The notes under the pieces were generated by a model. That model saw only the letters and a program-made list of their open reading frames with translations. It did not search any database and was not told the DNA's origin. 64,000 nt of DNA from JACKFB01 sp041389525. Lineage in GTDB: Bacteria > Myxococcota_A > UBA9042 > PHBI01 > JACKFB01. The stretch covers positions 1 through 64,000 of the forward strand of contig JAWKRR010000039.1 in NCBI GenBank assembly GCA_041389525.1. The letters run 5' to 3'. Positions 16,749 through 24,641 of the stretch are shown here, piece by piece (positions within the stretch are counted from its first letter, which is position 1; each line of letters opens with the position of its first letter). The translations under genes were made by a program, and so were the position numbers.

Positions 16749-18027
16749 CAGCGGCCTCCTGCTTGAAGACGGGATGGAGCCCGGGAAGTGTAATGATAGA
16801 GAGGGCGTTCGGCACCACGTAGACCCGCTCGGAGCCGACCGAGACCACCTTGCCGTCGACCCTCGCGGCGCCTGCTATCACGTTCCAGCCGCCCTCGATA
16901 TCCAGCGCGGCGAAGCGGCCCAGAATGTTCGTGGTCGCCCGATCGACCAGCGGCAGCGAGTCGTTCTCAAGGTTGTTGAAATACACGACCTTGCGCGGCT
17001 CGAGGCCCATGCCGACGCGGACCTCGGCGATAGGCCAGCTGTCCCGGACCCCGGGGATGCCGCAGTCGCGGATTCGGCCGCCGACGACGCCGTGCTCTTC
17101 GGGGACCTCGGGCAGGCTGACCGTGTTCGGGGTCAAGAACCACTGGGCGTCCGACACCATGGTCGCGTCGTAGCGGTAGTTGCCGTCCGCGTCCGCGCTG
17201 TCCGCCGACAGGTACACGTTGAACAGGTAGACGTCGTGCCACTTCTTGGCGATGGCCGCGTCGGTGCCGCCGTAGCGAGCGCGGATCACCAGGGGCGTGT
17301 TGGTGGGGACGCCGGGTAGCTGGTACAGCCCAAACTGCAGCACGCAGGCCGGGAAGCCGTCCTTCTTCTGGCACTCGTAGCCCAGCGGGCAGTCGTCGTT
17401 GAACGCGATGTTCGCGCACGACGGCGCCGGGTTGAGGTCGACCGGCGGCGTGGACAACGTGGAGGCCAGCGGCGTGCCGTACGCCTGGTAGCAGGCGAGC
17501 ATCTTGGCGGTCGTCTTCTCGGTCTGGCAGGCCGAGGGGTCCCACGTCCGCGCGTCGAAGACCGAGACCTCGATGTCGAAGGTCGGGCGGCCGGAGCCGA
17601 ATCGGGTGATCGCGCCGTACATCTTGACGGTCGCGGGTCCCGCCGGCGTCGCCGGGACCTGATCCGCGCAGGTGAGCACGGGAGACTGCGCGGTCAGCGC
17701 GTTCTTCTCGGGCTCGGTGATCTTGGAATCCACGTTCCCCACGGGGTCACTCAAACACACACCCGACCTGCACACAGCCGTGCCGCTGCAGGCCTTGGTC
17801 GCGTTGCACTCCTTAGGAAGCAGCGCCACGGCGACGTCCGCGGTCGCGTCGCCCCCGACCGTGTCACCGCCGTCAGCAGCCACGTCCGCCGGGCCGGAGT
17901 CTCCACCGCTCGTGTCTGCCGCATCGGCCGCGTCCGCGACCACCGTGTTGCCATCACCCGGGTCACAGGCTGCGACGGCGGCCACCGCGAACCCAAGCAC
18001 CCACACGATCGAACCCACTCTGCTCAT
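16732..18027 (-). CDS. Secreted lipoprotein of unknown function
   Basis: A 431-residue lipoprotein (signal GFAVAAVAAC, then an Asp/Ala-rich linker). A short Cys module (CNATKACSGTAVCRSGVC, 74-91) is followed by a large beta-rich region whose two halves, ITRFGSGRPTFDIEVSVFD and VGGRIRDCGIPGVRDSWPIAEVRV, look like carboxypeptidase-regulatory-type beta sandwiches. The start overlaps the DciA-like gene's stop by four bases (ATGA). It sits in a three-gene minus-strand unit with that gene and the lipoprotein downstream. No enzyme motif was recognised. Confidence 0.78.
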   Translation of the reverse strand: MSRVGSIVWVLGFAVAAVAACDPGDGNTVVADAADAADTSGGDSGPADVAADGGDTVGGDATADVAVALLPKECNATKACSGTAVCRSGVCLSDPVGNVDSKITEPEKNALTAQSPVLTCADQVPATPAGPATVKMYGAITRFGSGRPTFDIEVSVFDARTWDPSACQTEKTTAKMLACYQAYGTPLASTLSTPPVDLNPAPSCANIAFNDDCPLGYECQKKDGFPACVLQFGLYQLPGVPTNTPLVIRARYGGTDAAIAKKWHDVYLFNVYLSADSADADGNYRYDATMVSDAQWFLTPNTVSLPEVPEEHGVVGGRIRDCGIPGVRDSWPIAEVRVGMGLEPRKVVYFNNLENDSLPLVDRATTNILGRFAALDIEGGWNVIAGAARVDGKVVSVGSERVYVVPNALSIITLPGLHPVFKQEAAGDFPR

Positions 18028-18533
18028 CCTTCGTTCCTCCGCTCGTCGCCGGCCTTACCGGCCGCGATCCGCTCTGCGCGCGCCAACGATCGTGCACGCG
18101 CGTCGATTAAAGCTGCCTTCAGCCGCGGGTTGCGCACACTCGCGGCACCCAACGTCGCCGCCCCACGGTGCGCCGCCGATGGCTCAAGCGCACGCTCGGG
18201 CCGCACCGTCTCCGCCACGGGGCGGGTCACGAGGTCCGGCCGCAGCCAACACACGATCTTGCGGGCCTTCACGCGCGCGGGTCCGCCGGCCATCGCGTTC
18301 CACGACGCCACGAGGTGTGCCTCGCGTGCCAGCAGCTCGCGCTGCGCCGTCTCATTTCGCGCCATGACCCGGACGGTCCCCTCGGGGTCGATCCCTACGA
18401 GCGCGGTCGCGTCGGCCAGCGTCGCGCCGACGAGCTGCTGCCACGACGTGCGGCCACGCCAGCGAGCGTCTCGCAAGACCTCGCCCATCGTCGCCACCTC
18501 GCGGCGGCGTGTCACCCGCTGCCCGTCCGACAT
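18024..18533 (-). CDS. DUF721/DciA-like protein
   Basis: A 169-residue protein from ATG 18533. The core GEVLRDARWRGRTSWQQLVG through LREAHLVASWN-type helices matches the DUF721 family, whose DciA members load the replicative helicase DnaB in bacteria without DnaC. The C-terminal third is Arg/Ala-rich and probably flexible. Earlier in-frame ATGs at 18563 and 18605 would add 10 or 24 residues. The family link rests on the pattern around the Trp-rich segment, so a different DUF721 role is possible. Confidence 0.65.
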   Translation of the reverse strand: MSDGQRVTRRREVATMGEVLRDARWRGRTSWQQLVGATLADATALVGIDPEGTVRVMARNETAQRELLAREAHLVASWNAMAGGPARVKARKIVCWLRPDLVTRPVAETVRPERALEPSAAHRGAATLGAASVRNPRLKAALIDARARSLARAERIAAGKAGDERRNEG

Positions 18534-18749
18534 CCACGCGTCCTGGCTGGAAGTGGCCGGCATCCTAACCGTAACCGCCCTCGCCTGCCAGCGACTCGTC
18601 GCCATCGCACAAGCAGGGTCTGAGCCCTCCGTTCTGGCTTGACGCGTCCGAGCCGGCGAGCTAGCTTGCGCGCCCTCGACGGGTCCAGGCTTGCCACGGG
18701 GGCAGCGGACACCGGCCGGGCCGACGGGGTTCAAGCCGGCGGAAGCACC

Positions 18750-18778
18750 TTGACAACATTCGGTTTCAGACACGAAAC
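18750..18778 (+). promoter_or_regulatory. Candidate promoter for tRNA-Val
   Basis: A perfect -35 hexamer TTGACA at 18750-18755 stands 57 bases before the tRNA. The -10 position 17 bases on reads GAAACT, a poor match, so only the -35 half is convincing. Confidence 0.35.
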
Positions 18779-18811
18779 TCGCGAATCCTCCGCACCCGCG
18801 GAGCCCATTTC

Positions 18812-18886
18812 AGGCGCGTAGCTCAGTGGGAGAGCGCTACACTGACACTGTAGAAGTCGGCGGTTCAATCCCGCCCGTGCCTACCA
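18812..18886 (+). tRNA. tRNA-Val (anticodon GAC)
   Basis: The cloverleaf can be drawn: acceptor AGGCGCG/CGTGCCT, D arm GCTC...GAGC, anticodon stem CTACA/TGTAG with loop CTGACAC (anticodon GAC), T arm GGCGG-TTCAATC-CCGCC, and encoded CCA. It stands upstream of rpmI on the same strand. Confidence 0.95.
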
Positions 18887-18921
18887 GCACCATTCGCGAT
18901 TCGCCCGAAGCCGAATTCGGT

Positions 18922-18950
18922 GACACGCGGCCGCTCAAGCGGCCCGCGTC
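18922..18950 (+). promoter_or_regulatory. Leader hairpin before rpmI
   Basis: Nearly complementary arms GACACGCGGCCGC and GCGGCCCGCGTC enclose a TCAA loop, 20 bases before the rpmI start. It may end the tRNA-Val transcript, or act as a leader target for ribosomal protein autoregulation (L20 does this in other bacteria). Neither role is shown by sequence alone. Confidence 0.35.
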
Positions 18951-18970
18951 ATCGCTGCGGAGATTCTAGT

Positions 18971-19168
18971 ATGCCGAAAATCAAGACCCATCGCGGCGCT
19001 GCAAAGCGGTTCAGGCTGACGGCCAAGGGCAAGGTCATTTGCCAGCACGCCAACGCGAACCACATTCTGACCAAGAAGCGTCCGAAGCGTAAGCGTCGGC
19101 TCCGCGGCACGGGCATCGCCACGGCCGTCGACGCCAAGATGATCAAACGGATGCTCCCTTACGCCTGA
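18971..19168 (+). CDS. rpmI: Ribosomal protein L35 (bL35)
   Basis: 65 residues, the usual length, beginning MPKIKTHRGAAKRF with the conserved THRGAAKRF and KKRPKRKRRLRG. It is a component of the 50S subunit. The ATG at 18971 is chosen over an upstream extension because it starts exactly at the conserved N-terminus. infC, the common upstream neighbour, is absent; tRNA-Val is there instead. Confidence 0.97.
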   Translation: MPKIKTHRGAAKRFRLTAKGKVICQHANANHILTKKRPKRKRRLRGTGIATAVDAKMIKRMLPYA

Positions 19169-19255
19169 CGTCAGTCTGGTCCCCGGGACCCTACCCGCGC
19201 TGGGTGCGCGGCCTCCACGTCGGAGCGCCACCCCGCATGTTGAGGAGTACTTTCC

Positions 19256-19609
19256 ATGGCTCGAGTGAAGCGCGGCTTCAAGGCGCGTCGGCGCCGCAAC
19301 AAGATTCTCAAGGCCGCCAAGGGCTACCGTGGCGCGCGCAGCAAGCTGTACCGGACCGCGAGGAACGCGGTCTTCAAGGCGTGGTCCTACGCGTACCGCG
19401 ACCGCAAGAACAAGAAGCGCACCTTCCGCGCGCTCTGGATTGCGCGCATCAACGCTGCGGCGCGCATGAACGGCATGAAGTACAGCGAGCTGATCCACCT
19501 GTTGGATCGCGCCGCTGTGGCCATCGACCGCAAGGTGCTGGCCGAGATCGCGGTCCACGACCCGCAGAGCTTCACGCGTCTCATTGAGCACGCCCGCGCC
19601 GCGGCATGA
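19256..19609 (+). CDS. rplT: Ribosomal protein L20 (bL20)
   Basis: 117 residues, full length, with MARVKRGFKARRRRNKILKAAKGYRGARSK-type basic N-terminus and FRALWIARINAAAR. It is an early 23S rRNA-binding assembly protein and, in many bacteria, a translational repressor of its own operon. AGGAG lies 11 bases before the ATG, and rpmI ends 87 bases upstream. Confidence 0.97.
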   Translation: MARVKRGFKARRRRNKILKAAKGYRGARSKLYRTARNAVFKAWSYAYRDRKNKKRTFRALWIARINAAARMNGMKYSELIHLLDRAAVAIDRKVLAEIAVHDPQSFTRLIEHARAAA

Positions 19610-19667
19610 GCATCGCGCCCGTGCCGGCTGATCCAGCCGGCGCGCCACGACCCAGGAGATACGGTCG

Positions 19668-19973
19668 ATGACGAAGGCTGACATCATCGAATTCGTGTAC
19701 GAGAAGCTGCGCGGGGTCGGGTCTTACTCGAAGCGCGACGCGGCGGACATCGTCGAGAGCGTCTTCGAGACGATGAAGGACACGTTGGGCGATGGCGAGA
19801 AGATCAAGATCTCGGGCTTCGGCAACTTCGTCGTTCGTCAGAAGAAGGAGCGTGTCGGCCGGAACCCCCAGACCGGAGACCAGATCACGATCTCGGCGAG
19901 GCGGGTGCTGACCTTCAAGCCGAGCCAGGTGCTCAAGAACGCCCTCAACGGCGAAGACGGCCAGGCGGCTTAG
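19668..19973 (+). CDS. ihfA: IHF alpha / HU-family DNA-bending protein
   Basis: A 101-residue member of the HU/IHF family. MTKADIIEFVYEKL, the GDGEKIKISGFGNF turn and the RxGRNPQTG arm (VGRNPQTGDQITI) that inserts in the minor groove are all present. Similarity to IHF alpha rather than HU is judged from TKADIIE, SGFGNFVVRQKKERVGRNP and the short basic tail. In enterobacteria pheST lies between rplT and ihfA; here they are direct neighbours, 58 bases apart, with no pheST. Confidence 0.92.
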   Translation: MTKADIIEFVYEKLRGVGSYSKRDAADIVESVFETMKDTLGDGEKIKISGFGNFVVRQKKERVGRNPQTGDQITISARRVLTFKPSQVLKNALNGEDGQAA

Positions 19974-20041
19974 CCAGAGAGATGTAGCAGTTGCGGCTCG
20001 CGCTCCCGACTAGTGGGCGCGGGCGTTGTCCGACGATTCCA

Positions 20042-20118
20042 CGGGGCGTAGCGCAGTCTGGTAGCGCACTTGACTGGGGGTCAAGTGGTCGCAGGTTCAA
20101 ATCCTGTCGCCCCGACCA
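20042..20118 (+). tRNA. tRNA-Pro (anticodon GGG)
   Basis: Acceptor CGGGGCG/CGCCCCG, anticodon stem CTTGA/TCAAG with loop CTGGGGG (anticodon GGG), T loop TTCAAAT, and encoded CCA. It lies 68 bases after the IHF gene and before a strong terminator. Confidence 0.95.
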
Positions 20119-20130
20119 ACGACGGACAGC

Positions 20131-20166
20131 GGTGAAGGGGAGTACGGCGACGTGCTCCCCTTCACC
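20131..20166. terminator. Intrinsic terminator after tRNA-Pro
   Basis: A perfect 12-base inverted repeat (GGTGAAGGGGAG and its complement at 20155-20166) with a 12-base loop, followed by ATTT. It overlaps the last codon of the convergent NRDE gene and may serve both strands. Confidence 0.8.
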
Positions 20167-20941
20167 ATTTCAGGGCCGAACGCATCGCGTCACCCACCGG
20201 GGTGAGGCCGGTCACGCAGGGGCGGCCGGCGATGTGCTGCCAGTCGGCCCGTGAGCGGTCGCTGGTGATGCGGATGAGCTCGGCGCTGCGTGTCCCGTAG
20301 TTCATGGGGTCCAGGTGGACGCAGACTCCGTCGATCGGGTGGCGCCGGTCCGGGCTGACCTGGTCGACGTGGGTGCCGAGCAGCGCGGCCCAGTCCGCGG
20401 CGGCCGGCTCGGGGCGATCGCTCAGCGTCTCGAGCAGGGTCTCGAGGAAGCCGACGCGAGCGGACTCCGCGGCGCCGAAGCTGCGCTCGGTGACCGCATG
20501 GAGTCGTCCCGGCGCCAAGGGGTAGACCCCCATCCGCTCGCCGTCGCGACGCACCACCGAGGCGGTCTCGGAGTCGGCGACGACGCAGTGAAAGCCTGCG
20601 TAGGTCGTCGGGGAGAGGCCCGCGAGCGCCGCCGTCGCTTCGCGGGCGGAGGTGGCTCCCAGCGCGAGATCGACGATCTCGCCGCGCGAGCGCAACCCCG
20701 CAGGCGACGCAAGGCGCGGCCCTGCGCCGAACCGGTTGGTGAGCGCGGCGACCACCCCGTGCTCGTTCACCCCGATCCAGGTCCCGCCCGCTTCTAAATC
20801 CCGCGGCGTGAACCGGGTCACCCCGCCGCTGATCGCGGCGGCCGGGGGCGCTGCTGGGCGATCGAGGCGCTCATCGCGGTTTGCCGCTACGAGCACGTCC
20901 ACGCCTGGCCACACGCGCCAGCCGACGATCAGCGTACACAC
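20162..20941 (-). CDS. NRDE-family (TANGO2-like) protein
   Basis: A 259-residue protein that begins MCTLIVGW and has AANRDERLDRPA, the NRDE signature. A Cys at position 2 and this motif suggest an Ntn-hydrolase-type fold. The GGTWIGVNEHGVVAALTNR segment is also conserved. The biochemical role of the family is poorly defined (linked to Golgi/lipid or heme handling for the eukaryotic TANGO2). It is three bases downstream of the YggX-like gene on the same strand. Confidence 0.85.
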   Translation of the reverse strand: MCTLIVGWRVWPGVDVLVAANRDERLDRPAAPPAAAISGGVTRFTPRDLEAGGTWIGVNEHGVVAALTNRFGAGPRLASPAGLRSRGEIVDLALGATSAREATAALAGLSPTTYAGFHCVVADSETASVVRRDGERMGVYPLAPGRLHAVTERSFGAAESARVGFLETLLETLSDRPEPAAADWAALLGTHVDQVSPDRRHPIDGVCVHLDPMNYGTRSAELIRITSDRSRADWQHIAGRPCVTGLTPVGDAMRSALKW

Positions 20942-20944
20942 GGG

Positions 20945-21226
20945 TCAGCCGAGGCCGCCCTCGGGCCCCTGCGTACCAAAGCTGCCGTCTCCGCCGTCGA
21001 GCCGGAAGAAGCGCGTCGCGAAGTCCGCGAGCGTCGCGCGATGGGCCGGCTCGCCCATGTGCAGGCGGTACTCGTTGATCACTTTGATCTGCATCGCCAT
21101 CCACTCGCGCCAGCACGCGTCGCAGACGCGCGCGCGGATGTCGTCGCCGAGGGGGCCCACGAAGGTGACCCAGCCTGTGATCTGGACACGTTCTTTTTCA
21201 CAGCGAGCGCAGGTCGAATCGGACAT
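20945..21226 (-). CDS. YggX-like Fe(2+)-trafficking/oxidative-protection protein
   Basis: A 93-residue protein matching the YggX core: CDACWREWMAMQIKVINEYRL, where enterobacterial YggX has AWxxWxxxQTxLINEYRL. The N-terminus adds a CARCEK pair, so with CDACW there are two CxxC pairs that could bind zinc or iron; this is not typical of YggX. It is coupled to the NRDE gene. Assignment is by pattern; the exact function in this lineage is uncertain. Confidence 0.75.
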   Translation of the reverse strand: MSDSTCARCEKERVQITGWVTFVGPLGDDIRARVCDACWREWMAMQIKVINEYRLHMGEPAHRATLADFATRFFRLDGGDGSFGTQGPEGGLG

Positions 21227-21392
21227 CTGGAGACTCCTCGTCTGTCGCGGCGCCCACGCTAGACGGGCGAAGCTCGTGACGCAAGGACGGTGATTTCCTC
21301 CGCGGCAGGGCCGCGAGGGGCCGCGCGGAAACGCCGGTCAGCGTCCAATTCACTTGCGCATCCCAGAACCACCTGCTAGACGCCACGACCCT

Positions 21393-24300
21393 ATGGTCGT
21401 TGCGGTCGATATTGAATCGCTCCGCACCCGTAAGCTCCGAAAGCAAGTCGGCCAAAAGACCTTCACTAGAGGTTGCCAGTACTTCGCTAGCGGACGCGTC
21501 GTAGATGCCCGAAGGGAGGCCGACGCGGTCGTTGGAAAAGTCACTGGAAGTGGCCGTGACAACTACACCATCCGCGTGCAGCTATCGGGGAAGGACGGTC
21601 GGATCCTAAAGGCCGAGTGTTCCTGTCCCCACATGCACGGCTACTGCAAACATGAAGTAGCCGTCGCGTTAGCTGCACTCGCCGACCCCACCCTCCGCAG
21701 CGCGGAGAGCGCGGGTTGGGGACGCATCCTCGATGATGCGGAAGAGGTGGCTCAGGAGTTTGAGGGTGAGGAAGAGGCGGATGAGAGGCTGGTCGTAAGA
21801 CTCGGTTTGCCTCTCAATCCGGACGATTCCGTGCGGGTTCGGTTCTTCAAGGCGCGTATCGGCAAGAAAGGCCGCGCGCAAGAGAAGCCGATCCTCGCGG
21901 AGACGATCCGTACCGCGATGACTTCGGAGAACGACATCCTCGGGCTCAAGCAGCCTGAAGAGGCGTTGGCGGCGCGCGTCGCGGGGCTTCTCGAAGCCAA
22001 CGACGAGCACACGCTGCTGGCCGACGAGGCGAACCTGGACCTCCTGCTGCGCTCGCTGAGCCGGATGCAGGAGCTCTACCTGGGAGACACCGACAAGCGT
22101 CTCCACATCAAGCTGGACCCGGTGCGCCCGCGGGTGCGCGTGGACGCGCTGAAGAACGGCGGCCTCTCGCTCAAGATCCAGGTCATTATCAATGGCAAGC
22201 GCCGGACCCTGGACAAGCGCAGCCGGGTGGCCGGGAGCCCCGTAAGCGCGTGGCTCTTCGACGGCGAGGCCGCCCTGATGCCGATGCTCGGCGGGCCCGG
22301 CTCGGGCGTCATCGTCTACGGCCTGAGCCGCCGCCAGGCGCGCATGCCACCGCGGGAGGTGCCGACCTTCCTCGAGCGCGGCCTCATCCGGATGAAAGAG
22401 CTCATCCGCGTGGAGGCAGAGCCCGGCGTGCTGCCCGACGTCGGAGAGGTCGAGCCGCTGCTCATCCTCGGCGAGGACGGCGACAAGCTGAAGGTGCAGC
22501 TGCAGTTCCGGTACGGCGATCCCGTGGAGCTGCAGGTGTTCTCGGAGTCCGCGCCGGCCGTGCTCCGCTCGCCCGAAGGCCATGAGCCGCCGTTCATTAT
22601 CCGCAACCGTGAGACCGAGCTCGAGGCGCTGGTCGCGGCGCGCGCGGCTGGCTTGCCGGTCGGCGAGCACCCGCAGACGGTGCTGCTGGACACTGCCGAC
22701 GCCCTGACCTTCCTCGAAGAGCAGCTCGACGGGCTGGCCAGCCACTGGACGCTGCTGGGCCGCGAGCGGCTGCAGCGTTTCCTCTACCGCGCGGCGCAGC
22801 CCACGCTCATGGGCACGATCCGCAGCACGGTGGACGCGTTCGAGTGCAACCTCGGCATCGCCATCGACGGCTCGCGCTTCGGCCTCGACGCGCTGCTGCA
22901 ACTTTATCAAAGCGGCAAGCGCTACATCACGCTGCAGGACGGCTCGCTGGCCATCGTCCCCGACGAGTGGGTCACCCAGCACCTGCACGTCGCGATGGAG
23001 CTGCCGCACCTGCTCATCGGCGGCGGCGTGGGCCGGGTCCCGCGCTTTCATGCGCCGGTCCTGGACGCGCTGATCGGCGACGCAGAGATCGACGGAGACG
23101 CAGAGTGGACGCGGCTGTCGACGCGCCTGCGGAACTTCAAGGGCCTCAACGACGAGCCGCTGCCCGAGGGCCTCACGGCCACCCTGCGCGAGTACCAGAA
23201 GCACGGCTACGACTGGATCTGCTTCCTCCGCGACTCGGGCTTCCACGGCATCCTCGCCGACGACATGGGCCTCGGTAAGACGATTCAGGCTCTGACCTAT
23301 GTGCTGGCCGAGAAAGAGGGCGGGCGCCTCGACAACCCCGTACTGGTCATCACCCCGACCTCGGTAACGGCGAACTGGGTCGAAGAGGCCCGCCGATTCA
23401 CGCCCGCCCTCAACGTGGTGCGGCTGGTCGGCCCGAACCGAGACAAGCTCTACAAAGAGATCAAAGACACCGACGTCGTGGTCACGACCTTCGCGCTGCT
23501 ACGGCTCGACATCGCGCGGCTCTCACGGCGCGCGTGGCACGCGGTCATCCTCGACGAGGCCCAGCACATCAAGAACCCGGCGAGCCAGACCGCACTCGCC
23601 GCGAAGAAGCTCACCGCACGTCAGCGGCTGGCGCTGACGGGTACGCCACTCGAGAACAGCCTCATCGAGCTGTGGTCGATCTTCGACTTCCTGATGCCGG
23701 GCTTCCTCGACACCGAGAAGAACTTCGCATCGCGGTACGTGCGCTCAGGCGCCGAGAAGCCTGAAGATATCGAAGGGCTTCGCATCAAGGTCGCGCCGTT
23801 CATGCTGCGCCGCGTCAAGAGCGAGGTGGCCAAGGAGCTGCCGCCCAAGACCGAGCAGATCATCCACGTGCCGCTGACGCCGAGGCAGCAAGAGCTCTAC
23901 GACGAGGTCCGCGCGCTGACGAAGCAGAAGGTGATGGCCGCGGTGAAGTCGAAGGGGCTGGCGGCCAGCACCATCACCATCCTCGACGCGCTGTTGAAGC
24001 TGCGTCAGGTGGCCTGCCACCCGCGCCTGGTCAAGCTCGACGTCGCTGCCGGCGTGGAAGAGAGCGCCAAGCACGACATCCTCCACGAGCTTCTGGAAGA
24101 GGCCGTCGCGGAGGGGCACCGGGCGCTGGTGTTCAGCCAGTTCACGAGCCACCTCGCCATCGTGCGGGAGTGGATGGACGAGGTCGGGATCCCCTACTTT
24201 TATCTGGACGGACGCACGCGCAAGCGCCAGGTCCTGGTCGACCGGTTCAACTCCGCCGAGGGCCCGCCGGTCTTCTTGATCAGCCTGAAGGCCGGTGGCA

Positions 24301-24572
24301 CGGGCCTCAACTTGGCGACCGCCGACTACGTCATCCATCTGGACCCGTGGTGGAACCCCGCCGTCGAGGACCAGGCCACAGACCGCGCGCACCGCATCGG
24401 GCAGACGCAGCCGGTCTTCGTCTACAAGCTGGTCGCCGAGGGCACCGTCGAGGAGAAGATCCTCGAGCTGCAGAACTCCAAGCGTGAGCTCTTCGACTCG
24501 GTGGTCGCACCCGAGACGCTCGCGGGAAGCGGCCTCACCGCCGAGGACATCCGCTCGCTCTTCGACGACTAG
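21393..24572 (+). CDS. SWIM zinc-finger SNF2-family helicase
   Basis: A 1059-residue ATPase. An N-terminal SWIM finger (C76, C78, C85, H87 in CSCPHMHGYCKH) is followed by a long Snf2-accessory region of about 450 residues. The SNF2 motor follows: DDMGLGKT (Walker lysine 629), DEAQHIKN near 721, GTPLENS, then the helicase C domain with SLKAGGTGLNL, DPWWNPAVEDQATDRAHRIGQ. Such proteins translocate on double-stranded DNA; bacterial members act in transcription or DNA repair. The ATG at 21393 fits the SWIM start; a TTG at 21354 is in frame. It stands alone, next to the selenoprotein gene on the opposite strand. Confidence 0.92.
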   Translation: MVVAVDIESLRTRKLRKQVGQKTFTRGCQYFASGRVVDARREADAVVGKVTGSGRDNYTIRVQLSGKDGRILKAECSCPHMHGYCKHEVAVALAALADPTLRSAESAGWGRILDDAEEVAQEFEGEEEADERLVVRLGLPLNPDDSVRVRFFKARIGKKGRAQEKPILAETIRTAMTSENDILGLKQPEEALAARVAGLLEANDEHTLLADEANLDLLLRSLSRMQELYLGDTDKRLHIKLDPVRPRVRVDALKNGGLSLKIQVIINGKRRTLDKRSRVAGSPVSAWLFDGEAALMPMLGGPGSGVIVYGLSRRQARMPPREVPTFLERGLIRMKELIRVEAEPGVLPDVGEVEPLLILGEDGDKLKVQLQFRYGDPVELQVFSESAPAVLRSPEGHEPPFIIRNRETELEALVAARAAGLPVGEHPQTVLLDTADALTFLEEQLDGLASHWTLLGRERLQRFLYRAAQPTLMGTIRSTVDAFECNLGIAIDGSRFGLDALLQLYQSGKRYITLQDGSLAIVPDEWVTQHLHVAMELPHLLIGGGVGRVPRFHAPVLDALIGDAEIDGDAEWTRLSTRLRNFKGLNDEPLPEGLTATLREYQKHGYDWICFLRDSGFHGILADDMGLGKTIQALTYVLAEKEGGRLDNPVLVITPTSVTANWVEEARRFTPALNVVRLVGPNRDKLYKEIKDTDVVVTTFALLRLDIARLSRRAWHAVILDEAQHIKNPASQTALAAKKLTARQRLALTGTPLENSLIELWSIFDFLMPGFLDTEKNFASRYVRSGAEKPEDIEGLRIKVAPFMLRRVKSEVAKELPPKTEQIIHVPLTPRQQELYDEVRALTKQKVMAAVKSKGLAASTITILDALLKLRQVACHPRLVKLDVAAGVEESAKHDILHELLEEAVAEGHRALVFSQFTSHLAIVREWMDEVGIPYFYLDGRTRKRQVLVDRFNSAEGPPVFLISLKAGGTGLNLATADYVIHLDPWWNPAVEDQATDRAHRIGQTQPVFVYKLVAEGTVEEKILELQNSKRELFDSVVAPETLAGSGLTAEDIRSLFDD

Positions 24573-24606
24573 TCGACGGCTCGCTGGCGGGCAGCCGATC
24601 GCCCGG

Positions 24607-24630
24607 CGCGCGCGGACATCGCCGCGCGCG
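24607..24630. terminator. GC hairpin between convergent genes
   Basis: CGCGCGCGG and CCGCGCGCG (24607-24615, 24622-24630) form a 9-base stem with a 6-base loop. It stands between the stop of the SNF2 gene and the stop of the selenoprotein gene. There is no T tract, so it is at best a weak terminator. Confidence 0.4.
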
Positions 24631-24641
24631 GCCGAGTCCCA

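Noticed and set aside
20002..20254. Plus-strand protein starting GVAQSGSALDWGSSGRR
   Set aside because: It is the familiar false translation of a tRNA-Pro gene.
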